The notes: generated by a model not told the origin, from the sequence alone. Positions 44,836 through 53,954 are shown, counted from the first letter of the stretch. The stretch: DNA of 64,000 nucleotides from Mycobacterium sp. 852013-51886_SCH5428379 (GCF_001665575.1 NZ_LZSU01000036.1:62001-126000); one strand, 5' to 3'. A program made the numbers and translations.

Positions 44836-44904
44836 ACAATCACTCGCGAGAACTCAAGCGCTGGAACCGCCGCCGCGAAATCCATCTGAGGCACAGCGAT
44901 ACGG

Positions 44905-46347
44905 TCAGCGGGCTCTTTCGGCGATGTAGGCGGTCCAGTCGCGGGCAGCAAGTCTGGCCCAGTCGGCGGCGTTTTTGTCGGTGAGCCCGAGCAGTTCGGC
45001 CAGGACTGGTGCGGGCATGTCGCCGGAGAGGTGGAAGAGGGTCGCTTTGCGGTTCTCGTAGGGCTTGATCCCGATGGCGACGAGCTGGGAGCGGATGTTC
45101 TCGGTGGCGAGGTGCGCTGCAGGGTTGCCGCCGCGGAACAGCCAGCCGGTTCCGCGTGAGGCGTAGAGGCTTTTGCCGCGGTGCTCGAGGTGCTCACGGA
45201 TGAGGTCGTCGAGGAGCGGCGGCATCTGGACTGGAATCTTGCTGAAGGTGACGTGCACGGCCCGGTCGTCGGTGATCGCGACCTGACTGGTGCGCATGGC
45301 GACGATGCGTGAAAGCGGCTGTGCGAACAGCAATGTGAGCAGGCCCGCAATTCGTGTATAACGGCGCACGGTCGTGTCGTGCAGCAGACGCTCTACGGCC
45401 GCCCACCGCTGCGTATCGGAGACGGTTACTGAGGGCGGTGACTGCGGGACGTCGGGGACTCGGAGTTTGGTGTTGGTGCGGGATTGGCGTAGCCAGACGA
45501 TGAAGGCGTACTCATGGTTCAGCATCCTGCCGACGTGTTCTTGGTAGCGCTCCAACAGATCCTGGGTCGCGGTCGCCGCACTGGCGTCATGGCGGGCGAG
45601 GAAGCCCACGAACTCGATCGCGACGCGGATGCGCCGTCGACACGCATCGGCCATCGACTTGGTCAACCGGTCTTCACGGGCGGCCTTGCGCATTCCTCGC
45701 AGCACCTGCCAGTGCGCGAATCGGCGAATCAAGGCGGCGTCCTCGGCGGGCAGTTCGGCGACGATGTCTTCGATCCAGGGCAGCATCCGTTCGATGCGGA
45801 TGTCGAACGGTTCCAGGACACCGACCGCGACGAGAAGACTGCGAAGGTAGTCGTGGGCACGATCCGAGGGCAGGGTGCGGAAGGTGTCGTGGCTGATGTC
45901 GACCGCGCCGCAAGCCATCTGCCCGAGAAGTTGGGGGCCGATGCCAGGTTTCTTGCGCAGCCACCACAGCCCTGTTTGTGGGCGTTCGGAGTTCACCAGC
46001 TCGTCGAAGACCGGCCGCAATTGGCGGTGAATCTGGCCGGTCGTCGGGTCGGCGAGCAAGTCGCTGAGGCGTTCACGCAGGAAGCATCGCGCGCACCGAT
46101 TGTGCCCGTAGGGATGGTCTTCGCGCCCGCATTCGCGGCACCCGAAGATCGACTCGACACCGGCACATGACGCGCACACCACCGTCTCGCCGCGTCGCCA
46201 TGCCAGCGGCCGCACGACATGGCAGCCCGGACAGGTTTCGGGGTGGTAGTGCCGCCTGCGACGGCAGCCGACACAAATGCGACACCCATGCGTCAGCCGG
46301 GTCAGGTAGTTGGTGCTTGCGCACTCCCAGCAGGCTCGTCGATTCAC
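44905..46347 (-). CDS. TnpB-like tyrosine recombinase with zinc-binding N terminus
   Basis: This 480-residue protein starts from a GTG at 46347 that overlaps the HTH gene stop (GTGA); the longer frame lacks support. The N-terminal 100 residues hold several Cys pairs (RACWECAS, CRICVGCRRR, ETCPGCH, CGREDHPYGHNRCARCF), probably zinc knuckles. The C-terminal domain is a divergent tyrosine-recombinase fold: LLFAQPLSRIVAM supplies an Arg, and RDWTAYIAER at the end supplies a likely catalytic Tyr, while the usual HxxR box is degenerate. It is the third gene of a module like Tn554 tnpA-tnpB-tnpC. It may be an accessory rather than the main recombinase. Confidence 0.8.
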   Translation of the reverse strand: MNRRACWECASTNYLTRLTHGCRICVGCRRRRHYHPETCPGCHVVRPLAWRRGETVVCASCAGVESIFGCRECGREDHPYGHNRCARCFLRERLSDLLADPTTGQIHRQLRPVFDELVNSERPQTGLWWLRKKPGIGPQLLGQMACGAVDISHDTFRTLPSDRAHDYLRSLLVAVGVLEPFDIRIERMLPWIEDIVAELPAEDAALIRRFAHWQVLRGMRKAAREDRLTKSMADACRRRIRVAIEFVGFLARHDASAATATQDLLERYQEHVGRMLNHEYAFIVWLRQSRTNTKLRVPDVPQSPPSVTVSDTQRWAAVERLLHDTTVRRYTRIAGLLTLLFAQPLSRIVAMRTSQVAITDDRAVHVTFSKIPVQMPPLLDDLIREHLEHRGKSLYASRGTGWLFRGGNPAAHLATENIRSQLVAIGIKPYENRKATLFHLSGDMPAPVLAELLGLTDKNAADWARLAARDWTAYIAERAR

Positions 46348-46676
46348 TCGTTGTCGCCGGGGCGGCGGATCCTGGCGCGGATCGGCCGCAGGTCGCCGAT
46401 CCCGGACCCGCTGTCGTTGACTGCGGGTGCCTCGCGGATCTGTTCTTGGGCGAGCTCGAACAGATCGTTGGGGGTGCACGCCAGGATGTCGCACAGCGCC
46501 GCCAGCAGGTCGAGATTGATGCGCTGTGGAGGCTTGGTAGCGATCCGGTGAACCATCTGTCGGGAGATCTCCACGCCACGTTCGTGCAGCGGTGCGACGA
46601 GGTCGGTGGTGGCGAACATGCCGTTCTCGGCCATCAGGCGGCGCAGGTTCCACCGGAGGACGGTTCTAGTGCTCAT
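46344..46676 (-). CDS. XRE-type HTH protein of the recombinase module
   Basis: A 110-residue Cro/C1-type HTH protein: MSTRTVLRWNLRRLMAENGM, then TTDLVAPLHERGVEISRQMV and LDLLAALCDILACTPNDLFE. The charged C-terminal tail is likely flexible. It overlaps the upstream recombinase (11 nt) and the downstream recombinase (4 nt), so the three are co-translated. It probably regulates the module or directs target binding, by analogy to small third proteins of Tn554-type elements. Confidence 0.85.
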   Translation of the reverse strand: MSTRTVLRWNLRRLMAENGMFATTDLVAPLHERGVEISRQMVHRIATKPPQRINLDLLAALCDILACTPNDLFELAQEQIREAPAVNDSGSGIGDLRPIRARIRRPGDNE

Positions 46677-47787
46677 CCTGGCTCCCTTCAGTCGTCGCGG
46701 ATCCGTAGACGCGGCGCAGCGCCGCCTGCAACGTTTTGGTCTTGAAGTCGTTGGACACCGAGGTGTAAATCGCGGTGGTCGAGGCGTAAGAATGTCCGAC
46801 CTGCTCGGTAACGAACCGTTCCGGGTAACCGAACTCGATCAGGTGGGTCACATAGGAGTGCCGCAGGCAGTGCAGGGTGAGGTCTTGAGGCAGACCGGCC
46901 TGCGCCCGCAAGTAGGCGAATCGCTTGTCCATTTGCTTGGTCGCCACCCGCTGCCGACGCTCAGTCAGCCACAACTCTTGACGGCTGCCGGGACTCAGAA
47001 GCGGCCGGGCTTGATCGACCCATTGGTGCAGTCCGTCGATCACCCAGTCGAACTCGGGAACGGCCAGCACCGTGCGACGCCGAGGGGCGCTGCCGCGGCT
47101 GGACTTGGCATACCGGACGTGGACGGCGCCGAACGTTCCCCACGCCGGCATCCGCGGGTTGGGACGCAGGTCGGCCACGTCGAGGTAGCACAGCTCTCGA
47201 CGGCGTAACCCGAAGGCGTAGGCCGTCTTGATCATCTGCGCGTCGCGCAACGCCGCCAACGCGCCTTTGCGACCCGAACGCGCAATGATGTCCACTCGAT
47301 CGGCAAGGAACGCGAACAACGTTTCCACCTCGTCGTAGGTGAACGGCCGGCGGGCGGGCTTGCCCTCGTATTCGACCAGATGCGCCGCGGTGTTGAAGTC
47401 ATGGCAGACCTGCGACGGGATCCTTTCGAACCGCTGCTCGCACTGCGAGATCCAGCCATAACGGCCATCGAGTAGGTAGTCACAAAACAACCGCAGCGTC
47501 ATGTGGTAGCCGCGAATTGTCGAGGGCGCCTTGCGGTTGTTTCCCGACATCAGAGCCGCCGTGAAGTCCTCGACATCGCCGGCCGTCCAATCCCACGGAT
47601 GCGTCTCGGCGAACGCAGCGAACCGTCGCACGAACGCCAATCGCGATTCGATCGTGGCCTCGGCAAGCAGCCGGGACTTCTGCTGGCGTCGCCACCCCGA
47701 CAGCATCGCTTCAAAGACCGCGGACGGTTCATCAAGATGGACCACGCCCGCGGCGAGAACGAGGTGCGCCGAACCTGGAACGCTCAA
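46666..47787 (-). CDS. TnpA-like tyrosine recombinase
   Basis: This 373-residue recombinase has an N-terminal SAM-like domain (about residues 30-115) and a catalytic domain with FGLRRRELCYLDVADL (Arg), LTLHCLRHSYVTHLIEFGYP (HxxR), VTEQVGHSYASTTAIY (second His and catalytic Tyr) and VSNDFKTK. All catalytic residues are present. TTG at 47787 is the annotated start; a downstream start is possible. It heads the three-gene module, which may be a nested mobile unit inside the island. Confidence 0.9.
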   Translation of the reverse strand: MSVPGSAHLVLAAGVVHLDEPSAVFEAMLSGWRRQQKSRLLAEATIESRLAFVRRFAAFAETHPWDWTAGDVEDFTAALMSGNNRKAPSTIRGYHMTLRLFCDYLLDGRYGWISQCEQRFERIPSQVCHDFNTAAHLVEYEGKPARRPFTYDEVETLFAFLADRVDIIARSGRKGALAALRDAQMIKTAYAFGLRRRELCYLDVADLRPNPRMPAWGTFGAVHVRYAKSSRGSAPRRRTVLAVPEFDWVIDGLHQWVDQARPLLSPGSRQELWLTERRQRVATKQMDKRFAYLRAQAGLPQDLTLHCLRHSYVTHLIEFGYPERFVTEQVGHSYASTTAIYTSVSNDFKTKTLQAALRRVYGSATTEGSQDEH

Positions 47788-48262
47788 CTGAAGGCCTCCA
47801 GACGGTCAACTCACAGTTGTCAATGTCAACGGCAAGTTACCACGATCTGGGCCGAAATCGCTCATCAGCACAAACGGGAAATGGTTCAATGGCGGCTTGG
47901 CGGCTCTCGCCCCAAGCGCCACCCGCGTGCGTCAACTTTAAGTTGATTGGCGATCTTCGCGCCCGGAGTGCAAGAGGTGTGTGGATCTGAACGGTGAACA
48001 GCGGGTTTGGAGTGGGCGGCGGTGAGTAGGAGGGCGCTGGTGCAGATGGCTGGACGAGCAAACGGGATCTGGCGGCCTACGCAGCAGCAAGTATCGAGGG
48101 GATGCCGGATCTGGGATGCCTACTGGGCGGCGCGCGAGAACAGCTCGCACCCGCAAGAAAAAGGACCTGTGAGTGCTAGGTGAGCCCGAGGTGTCGCGCC
48201 CCCGGAGAGCCGACTCGCCGCGCACGTTAATAGCAGAGTTCCGGCGGCCTATCGTTGGAGAC
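47788..48262. other. Non-coding region with TCAAC repeats, possible end of the recombinase module
   Basis: This 475-bp gap has no supported gene. TCAAC half-sites recur at 47806, 47826 and 47933, and a near-perfect palindrome TCAACTT-t-AAGTTGA lies at 47932-47946. They may be recombinase sites or an HTH operator. The module's outer end was not determined. Confidence 0.45.
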
Positions 48263-48436
48263 ATGGCGTCACCTTCCCCCAACGAGTCCCGACCGGTCGC
48301 CATGCAAACTGCGGCGACTGACGAACGTGTGCTTGACGCCAAGTACGCCCAGTTGGCCACTGCGTTCAACGCAGAGGTCATCAACGCCGAAAGGCGTGCG
48401 GCACGCGACACGTACATCGGCCGCCGCGAACGCTAG
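48263..48436 (+). CDS. Small hypothetical protein, 57 residues
   Basis: ATG 48263 follows TTGGAGAC, a usable ribosome-binding site. The product is MASPSPNESRPVAMQTAATD, then a helical Ala-, Arg- and Glu-rich tail ending YIGRRER. No family is recognised. It lies upstream of the zinc-ribbon gene in the same direction. Its short length leaves real doubt. Confidence 0.4.
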   Translation: MASPSPNESRPVAMQTAATDERVLDAKYAQLATAFNAEVINAERRAARDTYIGRRER

Positions 48437-48599
48437 GCTTCGCCCTTGCCAGTTAGGAGTTAGTGCCGCCGGTCCCGTGAGGTTCGGTGGCAGTCGGACT
48501 GGGCTAACCGCATCTCTTCGACGCCACCTCGCCCGTGCTGCTCGGCGAATGTGTCTGTGGTGGTGGACTATTCCAGCACGGTTCTCCTACGTTGGCCCC

Positions 48600-49472
48600 A
48601 TGACTGCAAGCGAGAAGATTCGGGCGCGATACCGAGCGGTAGAGGCTCAACGCAGAGCGAACGAAAAGAGGGCCCGCAACAACCGGGCCAACGTAGACGA
48701 CGCCGCGTCGATTCGTGTGCTCCTGCAGAGGTTGGGCGCCGTCGATACCTGGGAGAGCACGAGGCTCGACCAAGTTGTGGGAGACATCCGGGAGGACGCG
48801 GCGAGGAGGCGGGTGAGTCATCTCGTCAATTTGCAAACCGTCATCGGCCGGATGAGGGATCGTGGTCAGACGATCGCATCAATCGCCGGCATTGCAGAAG
48901 TTGAAGTTCGCGTCCTCCAGGGCGTGCTACGCAGAGCGCGTGCGAGCGAAAGTGGAGACCAGTGTTCAACGAGATCCCGTAATGGGCGTTCTATCCCGGT
49001 GGTGAACGGTGCGAAGTCGAGCAGCCTCGTGCCAGTGGACGCTGATCGCCTGTCGCGCACGGCGATCGACGGCTCAAACTTCGATCCAAATCGATGCGTC
49101 AGATGCGACGCGGTGATGCTGGATCCTGAAGTGGCTCCTCGACGCGGACGTCCCCGCCGCTATTGTTCCGACACTTGCCGCAGGGATGCCTCAGCCGCGC
49201 GCACAGCCGCACAGCGGTACGGAGAACCCATCCGCGTTGTAGAGGTCCCTCACGCTGGCGCTGGCAGGGCAGAACCGCGCAAAAATGCCGAGATGCCTGC
49301 GCCGGACATCCGTTCCGCCTGCGATGCAGTCGAACTGGCTCTTCACAACGCCGACGCGATGAGAATTCTGTTATCCAGTGTTGCTAAACGCGCTCGACGG
49401 AAAGAACTCGACCGCGCCACCTTCGAAGCTGCCCGAGACCTCGCGAAAGCCGTTCACCCGTACCGCGACTAA
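48600..49472 (+). CDS. Putative zinc-ribbon protein of integrative elements
   Basis: A 290-residue basic protein from the ATG at 48600 (MTASEKIRARYRAVEAQRRA). The helical N terminus includes an HTH-like stretch (GQTIASIAGIAEVEVRVLQG). A four-cysteine ribbon follows (RCVRCDAV ... RYCSDTCRRDASAA, about residues 175-205), of the type seen in actinobacterial phage and plasmid proteins. It probably binds DNA. The frame open upstream of 48600 shares no similarity and was rejected. Function is unassigned. Confidence 0.65.
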   Translation: MTASEKIRARYRAVEAQRRANEKRARNNRANVDDAASIRVLLQRLGAVDTWESTRLDQVVGDIREDAARRRVSHLVNLQTVIGRMRDRGQTIASIAGIAEVEVRVLQGVLRRARASESGDQCSTRSRNGRSIPVVNGAKSSSLVPVDADRLSRTAIDGSNFDPNRCVRCDAVMLDPEVAPRRGRPRRYCSDTCRRDASAARTAAQRYGEPIRVVEVPHAGAGRAEPRKNAEMPAPDIRSACDAVELALHNADAMRILLSSVAKRARRKELDRATFEAARDLAKAVHPYRD

Positions 49473-49476
49473 AGCG

Positions 49477-49668
49477 TCAGAAGGCAATCCACAACACCGT
49501 GACGGAGTATGCCTCTGGGCGGGAGCCCGAGCTCATCTCGTACACCAGTCGGAGGCTGACATTGGGTGTGGGTCGAACATTCCGCTGAGCGGAGACCTCG
49601 TTGACCTCGGTGATATCGGCACTGAAGTTGGCCCTACCATCGCTCACGGCGATGAGGATGCAGGACAC
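49477..49668 (-). CDS. Possible small protein, 63 residues
   Basis: GTG 49668 lies 9 nt after GGAGGGG. The product reads (M)SCILIAVSDGRANFSADI and ends YSVTVLWIAF, with mostly G/C third positions. It converges on the zinc-ribbon gene with a 4-nt gap. No homologue is recognised. The strong ribosome-binding site is the main support. Confidence 0.35.
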   Translation of the reverse strand: MSCILIAVSDGRANFSADITEVNEVSAQRNVRPTPNVSLRLVYEMSSGSRPEAYSVTVLWIAF

Positions 49669-49863
49669 TCCAAGCCCCTCCAGGGGGACGAGAATCCGTC
49701 CGCCGAGAGGGCAAGGGCAAAAACGGTCATTTCGACGCTACGCCGCGGGCAATGTCTTATTTGCTTGAAATTGCAGCTAGAGCCACTGAAGTGGGAATAT
49801 GTCCGGATCGAAAGTGTGCTCAACGATGGCGGACTGTCGCTGCGAGGCGGTATCTTAGGCATC

Positions 49864-50160
49864 ATGAACCGCCTTGATCTGCAACCGGGCATTGCCCATG
49901 TGGGGATCACCGCTGCACAGTGGGCAGGCGAAGACGCCGCCGCGTTCGAAGTGGCGGGTCCGATTGCCACCGGGACGCTGTCCATCATTGACGCGGCCGC
50001 TGGCGTCGCAGACTTCACCGCAATCGCCGCCCAGGGCAGCCGCGCGAGCGCGCTTCTCACGCATATCGAAACGTTGACCACCGCTGCGGCCGCAGCAGTG
50101 GATTCCCTTGTTGCCATTGACGAGTCCAACGCCGCTGTACTTCGAGCCGTGGCTGAATGA
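49864..50160 (+). CDS. WXG100-like (ESX) small protein
   Basis: A 98-residue protein, the length of EsxA/EsxB-type proteins, starting at ATG 49864. The central turn is AAQWAGEDAAAF with the WXG motif (Trp-Ala-Gly) about residue 20; this is earlier than in classical ESAT-6 (about 43). The rest is Ala-rich helix. Its stop overlaps the next start (ATGA), beginning a four-gene coupled operon. No partner Esx, EccC ATPase or other ESX core gene is in the island, so secretion would need a host ESX system. Confidence 0.65.
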   Translation: MNRLDLQPGIAHVGITAAQWAGEDAAAFEVAGPIATGTLSIIDAAAGVADFTAIAAQGSRASALLTHIETLTTAAAAAVDSLVAIDESNAAVLRAVAE

Positions 50161-50684
50161 CTATGAGCGGGTCAGCTTTCGTCCTTGGAGCGATCGGCAC
50201 CACGGTCGGTGTCGCGGGACTGGTTGCCGGTCTTGTCGCTGTCACCCGCGAGCAGCCGGCGCCTCCAATGCCGCCTGCGGCATCAGCAATGCCGGCAGCG
50301 ATACCCCAAGAGAAGCAGGTTGCAGCGGCCACGGTGGCGTGTGCTGGCCTACGCAATTTAAAGAGCGGTGTCGGACTTGCACGGGGCGCTTTCATCGACC
50401 GAGTCGACCGTGCGAATGATTGGGCTTCACCGCAAAGCCTTGGTGTGCAGGGGTATTACTTCAGTGCGGTCGGTGCAGAGCTGGACTATCTGGATACAAG
50501 CGTAGGTCCAGAGGTGCCATTGGAGATCGTCGATGCATTCGGCGAGTTGCGACGGTCACTCTCCGCTGTGGTCGACTCAGACTTGCGACGTGAGCCCGCA
50601 TCGATATCTAACGGAATGGTTGACGCGTACTCGCGCGCCCTGGACACTGCTGAATCTGCTTGCGAAGCAGTGGGAGCCGGCTGA
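50157..50684 (+). CDS. Membrane-anchored protein of the WXG100 module
   Basis: A 175-residue protein. A single hydrophobic segment at residues 5-29 (GSAFVLGAIGTTVGVAGLVA) is followed by a Pro/Ala-rich linker (EQPAPPMPPAASAMP). A helical C-terminal domain of about 120 residues carries two Cys (VACAGLRN, ESACEAV) that could form a disulfide if outside. It starts in an ATGA overlap with the WXG100 gene and ends in a TGATG overlap with the next. It is likely anchored with the helical domain outside the membrane. Family unknown. Confidence 0.7.
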   Translation: MTMSGSAFVLGAIGTTVGVAGLVAGLVAVTREQPAPPMPPAASAMPAAIPQEKQVAAATVACAGLRNLKSGVGLARGAFIDRVDRANDWASPQSLGVQGYYFSAVGAELDYLDTSVGPEVPLEIVDAFGELRRSLSAVVDSDLRREPASISNGMVDAYSRALDTAESACEAVGAG

Positions 50685-53035
50685 TGGGCGCGGCACCCCC
50701 CGATCGCCAGTACTCAAGTTTCATCGTGACTCCAGATGTTTGGCCAACCACTCGTGAAGCGTGCGAAGGCAAGGCCGCCGTCCAGCGTCGGCTGGCGGCA
50801 GCAACCGCTTCTGCGGTAGATGCTCACCGGGTCGCGATTCACGGATTGCAGGCCGCAGGCGTCGCGCAATCGAGAGGGTTCGAAGCAATGCATCGGGCGT
50901 ACTGGCGTCTTCAAGTCGAGGCTGACAACAAGGCGGAGACTGACAGCGCCGCAGCTGATTTGATAGAAGGTGTTGCCACGATCCAACACAGCGCCGAGCG
51001 TAGGATCGACTCGATCGATGCGGAGGCTCATCACCAACTGTCCCTCGTGCCCAGCAGAAGCCCGATTGCTATCGGCATCATCACCAGCGCGGCCGCATTG
51101 GCGCGCAGGACAGCCGTCGGCGCGGCCGAGGAAATTCAAGCACTGTCAGGCCAATTTGAGCTGCGGTTTGGACCAGCACCGGAGAGCCCGCCCAGCGGCG
51201 ACCCGGTGCTGTCCGACGATGCTGATCGGTCTACAGAGAAGCGATCTGACGAGTCGCCCGAGCGGCCCACTGACGAGGCTGCGGAGAGCAGTGCAACGGA
51301 GCATCGTGAGTCCGCTCCACAATTGCCAGACGCTGAGTCTTCCTCTGCCAACACGATCCCAAGGGTGAGCGCTGGACAGGCGCTCCTTCCGCCCTCGAGC
51401 TCGCGCTCTCCCTCGATGCCGAACACAGGCGGGGCTCCTGGCGCTGCGGCGGGAGGCATCGGTAGCAGCGGAGTAGGCCTCGGAAGCTCGCCATCGCTGT
51501 CGACTCCTAGCTCAGCGAGCGGGTTTGGCAGTTCGGTGTCGGGGTCGTATGGCATGAGTGCCGGAGGAATGGCGTCTCCAGGATCGGCGAGTTCGCCAAC
51601 ATCGACGTCGACATCTCCGGCGGCCGCACTTTCGCGACCCTTGCCTGTCGCACCACCAGCGCCTCTGGCATTAGGGGCTGGTGCGTCACCCACCGCCGCT
51701 AGCCCTGCCTCGGTCGCCGCATCGGCGGTCCCGCAGCCTCTAGCTTCGAGTGGCGCTACGCATGCACCAGTCGTGGCAGCTTCGGGTGCTGTGCCGCCGT
51801 CAGCACTGGGGTCGCTGGCGGCGCCGAATGGTCCTTACCCGCCGGTCGCAGCAGCGGCGTTGCTACCTCCGGGGCCAATGGGCCCGCCGTCGCAAGTCGC
51901 GGCCACGGTGGCACCGACGGCGGGCGCCGGTCCGCCGGTTGGCAGCCCTGCTGGTGCGATGGCACCCGTTACCGCGTCGGTCGCGACGGCGGCAATGACG
52001 ACTCCGGTAGCGACGTTGCCTTCACGCGTAGCTGCCGCGGCGGCCCGCGATCTTGAGCGGCAACGTAACGAGTCCAACGACCTACAGTTCGTCAAGCAAT
52101 TGGCCTGGGAACTGCTTTACGCCACAGAGTCCGGTCGCTCCTTCGCGTTGTGGGCGGTTGGCGTGATGTACTCGGCCACCGGTGAGCGTCAGGTGATAGC
52201 GCTGTCCCACCACGGAGCTGGGTATGTACCCGCCGGGATCGCTGTACCCGACGGAGTGCAGATGCTCTGGTCTGACCCCGCCGTCGGCGAGGGATTTCGT
52301 CAGCGATGGACTGGCAACCTTGATCCGGCTGCGACGCTGGTGGCCTACGCAGAGCTGAAAGCCGCAGAGCCGGCTGTCTGGCGCTTAGCTGCTGCGGCCA
52401 CCACCTGGTCCGTGGTCGCGGCGCTAATGACCGCCGCGCAACGCTGGGATACCGAGTGGGCCACCTGCTCCGCGATGAACATGCCAGCCTCGATCGGGAA
52501 ACGAGCCTTCGGTTCTAGCGCGAACCCTGCACACCGACTGGTGCGAGAGTTCCCAGAACTGTCCGAGCGAGTAGCGCAACTCCGTCCCCGAGGCCTCGAC
52601 CGCCGCGCCGCGAGATTGATCACCGATGCGCTTGTCACCGACGCCCGCCTCGCGATCGTGAACTCAATTGGTCCCCGGATACCGTCGAACTTCGAAATGG
52701 TGTGGCCGACCGCGGCGGACGGCAGGGTCGACGCGTCGGAACGTGCACGATTCGCCGAAGCGGTTCAGCAGCAGTGGTTCAGCATTGCAATGGTTCAGCC
52801 AGGCTGGGATGAGGAGCGCTCTGAAAGCTCTGCTGCAGAATACAGGGCGCAATGGCTCATTTGCCGGATGCTTGAGGTGGTCTTGGGATGGATCGCTGAC
52901 GACAGCACCGGTACAACGCCTGCGAGCCTGCCGCTAGATGACATGGTTTACGCCGCGGCTCACGCTTATCTCGATAGTCGCGGAAATAGTTGGATCACTG
53001 ATCTTTTCGCTTCCGCGGAAGGGCGATCTAGGTGA
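50684..53035 (+). CDS. Large Pro/Ala/Ser-rich protein of the WXG100 module
   Basis: This 783-residue protein starts at the ATG at 50684, which shares one base with the previous stop; the open frame back to 50660 is not needed. The N-terminal helical region is about 170 residues. A low-complexity Pro/Ala/Ser/Gly linker follows (about 170-450). The folded C-terminal domain (about 450-783) has VGVMYSATGERQVIALSHHG, then AGYVPAGIAVPDGVQMLW and QRWTGNLDPAATLVAYAELK. That part resembles the DUF5631/DUF5632-type domains of ESX-neighbour proteins in mycobacteria, but this rests on pattern only. It could be a secreted effector or a substrate chaperone. Confidence 0.7.
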   Translation: MGAAPPDRQYSSFIVTPDVWPTTREACEGKAAVQRRLAAATASAVDAHRVAIHGLQAAGVAQSRGFEAMHRAYWRLQVEADNKAETDSAAADLIEGVATIQHSAERRIDSIDAEAHHQLSLVPSRSPIAIGIITSAAALARRTAVGAAEEIQALSGQFELRFGPAPESPPSGDPVLSDDADRSTEKRSDESPERPTDEAAESSATEHRESAPQLPDAESSSANTIPRVSAGQALLPPSSSRSPSMPNTGGAPGAAAGGIGSSGVGLGSSPSLSTPSSASGFGSSVSGSYGMSAGGMASPGSASSPTSTSTSPAAALSRPLPVAPPAPLALGAGASPTAASPASVAASAVPQPLASSGATHAPVVAASGAVPPSALGSLAAPNGPYPPVAAAALLPPGPMGPPSQVAATVAPTAGAGPPVGSPAGAMAPVTASVATAAMTTPVATLPSRVAAAAARDLERQRNESNDLQFVKQLAWELLYATESGRSFALWAVGVMYSATGERQVIALSHHGAGYVPAGIAVPDGVQMLWSDPAVGEGFRQRWTGNLDPAATLVAYAELKAAEPAVWRLAAAATTWSVVAALMTAAQRWDTEWATCSAMNMPASIGKRAFGSSANPAHRLVREFPELSERVAQLRPRGLDRRAARLITDALVTDARLAIVNSIGPRIPSNFEMVWPTAADGRVDASERARFAEAVQQQWFSIAMVQPGWDEERSESSAAEYRAQWLICRMLEVVLGWIADDSTGTTPASLPLDDMVYAAAHAYLDSRGNSWITDLFASAEGRSR

Positions 53036-53805
53036 CGGGTGCAGATCGCCGAGATGTAGACGGAGGACCGTGGCGAGCAGAGCTCGAGCGGCAGCATGCC
53101 CATCTGGCCAACGTCGTAGATCAAGCATGTGCGTGGGCGCGGGAGTTCCACGTTCGGACTGGCGATGAGCTGTGGGGCGAAAGCTCCTCGCTGGTCAGTT
53201 ATCCGTTGATTGGTTACGCCGACAGGCTGGAGCGGATCAGTACGGACCTAAAGATGCTGTGCGCGAACGCATCGCTGTGTCCTCCTCCGCCGGCATGGGA
53301 TCGCTCGACGATGCGTGCGCCCTCGCTGATAGCGGTGCCTGGGCGCAACCCGAGTTGGCGATCGGCCGACTACTCGGAAGGCGGCCAGTACGTACTCATG
53401 CTTCAGTCCACTTCGCCGCACGGGCACATCGTTACCGCGCGGGAACAGTGGCGCGCCGCAATACGCCTTGCGAGTCCGAGTGTGATCGAACGCGAACTCG
53501 GGATGCCGCAGCTGGTCAAATACGCTTGGGTGGCTCGATCGTATTTCGACAGCGCTCATTCGTTGGTGCATGCGGCTTTCCGTGACAGTGTGGCGGCCAC
53601 GTTCGGTCGAATGTGGGCCACCTGGTCCGACGATGACCCATCCAGCCGCGCGGCCGTGCTGGTGAGTTGGATGAAGGCGCTCACTGACTACGGATGCTCA
53701 CCGGAGGAGTGTGAGGGTGTACTGCGCGACATCGAGGTGGTAGATCCCGAAGCTGTCACATATTGCCGGCAGGCGCAGAGTCTTTGGAATCCAAAGATGC
53801 CTTGA
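53032..53805 (+). CDS. Helical hypothetical protein closing the WXG100 module
   Basis: A 257-residue protein from GTG 53032, overlapping the previous stop (GTGA). It is mostly helical with a central beta-like stretch (GGQYVLMLQSTSPHGHIV) and many Trp residues (FGRMWATWSDDD). No signal peptide or known motif is seen. As last gene of a strictly coupled operon it may be an immunity protein, chaperone or EspG-like adaptor; none of these is supported by sequence similarity I can see. Confidence 0.65.
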   Translation: MTGADRRDVDGGPWRAELERQHAHLANVVDQACAWAREFHVRTGDELWGESSSLVSYPLIGYADRLERISTDLKMLCANASLCPPPPAWDRSTMRAPSLIAVPGRNPSWRSADYSEGGQYVLMLQSTSPHGHIVTAREQWRAAIRLASPSVIERELGMPQLVKYAWVARSYFDSAHSLVHAAFRDSVAATFGRMWATWSDDDPSSRAAVLVSWMKALTDYGCSPEECEGVLRDIEVVDPEAVTYCRQAQSLWNPKMP

Positions 53806-53954
53806 ATGTGCCGGGGGGTGGCGGCATCCAACCTGATCGGATGAGTGTCGCACACGGTGGTCGTCGTGTTGATGCTTCTGCGGTTGCATGGATTTGGTAG
53901 TGCTGAACTGGCGAATCGGCACTGCCTCACTGTGTCTATTCGAGGTGACCGAAC

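Noticed and set aside
46348..46653. N-terminal extension of the TnpB-like recombinase
   Set aside because: It overlaps the HTH gene almost completely and reads as Arg/Pro-rich shadow; the GTG at 46347 gives a clean GTGA coupling.
47938..48417. 159-codon minus-strand frame
   Set aside because: Ser/Arg/Pro-rich translation without motif, overlapping the small plus-strand ORF that has a ribosome-binding site.
48255..48599. Extension of the zinc-ribbon gene upstream
   Set aside because: Low-complexity shadow sequence overlapping the small ORF at 48263; ATG 48600 starts a plausible helix.
51200..52030. Repetitive Pro/Ala/Ser coding stretch considered as a PE/PPE gene
   Set aside because: There is no PE or PPE N-terminal signature; it is the linker of the 783-residue protein.
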